11,659 nt of DNA from the NCBI GenBank assembly GCA_018901555.1, contig JAHIER010000014.1:1-11659 (forward strand). The letters run 5' to 3'. Position numbers and translations under genes: made by a program. This document shows, one piece after another, positions 11,347-11,659 of this stretch. Source of the stretch: Patescibacteria group bacterium. GTDB lineage: Bacteria; Patescibacteriota; Minisyncoccia; UBA9983. Under the pieces are notes generated by a model. It saw only the letters and a program-made list of their open reading frames with translations, was not told where the DNA came from and made no database searches. How positions within the stretch are numbered: position 1 is the stretch's first letter; each line of letters begins with the position of its first letter.

Positions 11347-11659
11347 CTATTCTCTGGCTTTTTCAGCCGATATCTTTAGAATGCCGGATTCTTCCAATCC
11401 GCGCGCTCTAAAAATATTTCTTTTAATGCCTTTTCCATAGTCGGGTGTTTTATTCGGTCCGTCAATGAATTTGGCATTATCTCTGAAAATAATTTCCATA
11501 TTAACCGTGGGATCAATTCTGAAATTAACAAAAGGAGGAAGAACAACTTGAACAGCGCAATTTTTCTTGAATTCAATTTCTTTCTGCATTGGCAGTTGTT
11601 CATGCGAGAAATCATGTTTAGCTCCAGGGCAGACATCCATAGAATTCCATGGAGAGATA
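11347..11659 (-). CDS. Unrecognised protein, 5' end cut by window
   Basis: The reverse-strand frame is open from the window edge to the TAG at 11347-11349, about 103 visible residues. An internal ATG at 11640 could be a start, but the frame continues upstream without a stop (reading ISPWNS before that Met), so the gene probably extends further. The visible part has a balanced, real-protein composition with a Cys-Pro-Gly motif, and a beta-rich middle (AVQVVLPPFVNFRIDPTVNM). It ends GILKISAEKARE. A second overlapping frame on the same strand is less protein-like. The strong reverse-strand terminator 3 bases past the stop supports this being a genuine gene end. I recognise no domain. Confidence 0.6.
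   Translation of the reverse strand, partial: ISPWNSMDVCPGAKHDFSHEQLPMQKEIEFKKNCAVQVVLPPFVNFRIDPTVNMEIIFRDNAKFIDGPNKTPDYGKGIKRNIFRARGLEESGILKISAEKARE

Noticed and set aside
11376..11636. An 86-residue reverse-strand frame overlapping the partial gene at the right edge.
   Set aside because: It is out of frame with the better candidate, has a skewed composition, and does not reach the terminator region as neatly.
1..11659. Possible use of UGA as glycine, as in some CPR lineages.
   Set aside because: UGA closes the first RAYT and the methyltransferase at normal family lengths, and no gene has an in-frame UGA. The standard bacterial code fits.

Overview
The window reads as one contiguous piece of a small, AT-rich bacterial genome, most likely a Candidate Phyla Radiation (Patescibacteria, Parcubacteria-like) chromosome. 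The grounds are the very low GC content, the compact gene packing, the rarity of Shine-Dalgarno sequences, a short four-domain ribosomal protein S1, and a train of short TrbC/VirB2-like pilins beside a membrane-anchored solute-binding protein. UGA appears to work as an ordinary stop, so there is no sign of the UGA=Gly code of Gracilibacteria/Absconditabacteria. The lineage call is an inference from gene content; no rRNA gene is present.

Left part (1-4000): a REP-associated tyrosine transposase (RAYT) cut by the window edge ends inside a perfect hairpin. Next come pth and rpsA, which converge with a 1-base gap. Then a second, complete RAYT sits between two copies of a 23-bp palindrome (10-bp arms, 3-base loop). 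A third copy lies beyond the next gene, an unrecognised 175-aa helical protein that has the only strong Shine-Dalgarno in the window. A palindrome of the same 10-3-10 design but different sequence lies in frame inside gyrA, and a 45-bp hairpin separates gyrA from the following gene. The window therefore shows an active or recently active RAYT/palindrome system.

Middle part (4015-7967): an apparent operon of a metallo-beta-lactamase-fold protein lacking two expected metal ligands, a 98-aa single-span membrane protein whose 3' end overlaps gyrA, gyrA itself (complete, with GyrA box), and a class I SAM-dependent methyltransferase.

Right part (7964-10743): the methyltransferase stop overlaps the start of an N-terminally anchored extracellular solute-binding protein. 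Four short two-span pilin-like proteins follow in tandem, then a terminator hairpin. No permease or ATPase is present, so the binding protein looks tied to the pilin-like proteins rather than to a classical ABC importer.

Right edge (10744-11659): an AbrB-type antitoxin and RelE-type toxin form a short operon with its own promoter, bracketed by two near-identical terminator repeats. A partial, unrecognised reverse-strand gene runs off the window. Several genes (pth, rpsA, the second RAYT, the MBL gene, the antitoxin) have a -10-like box only 6-9 bases before the start codon, which suggests leaderless transcripts.
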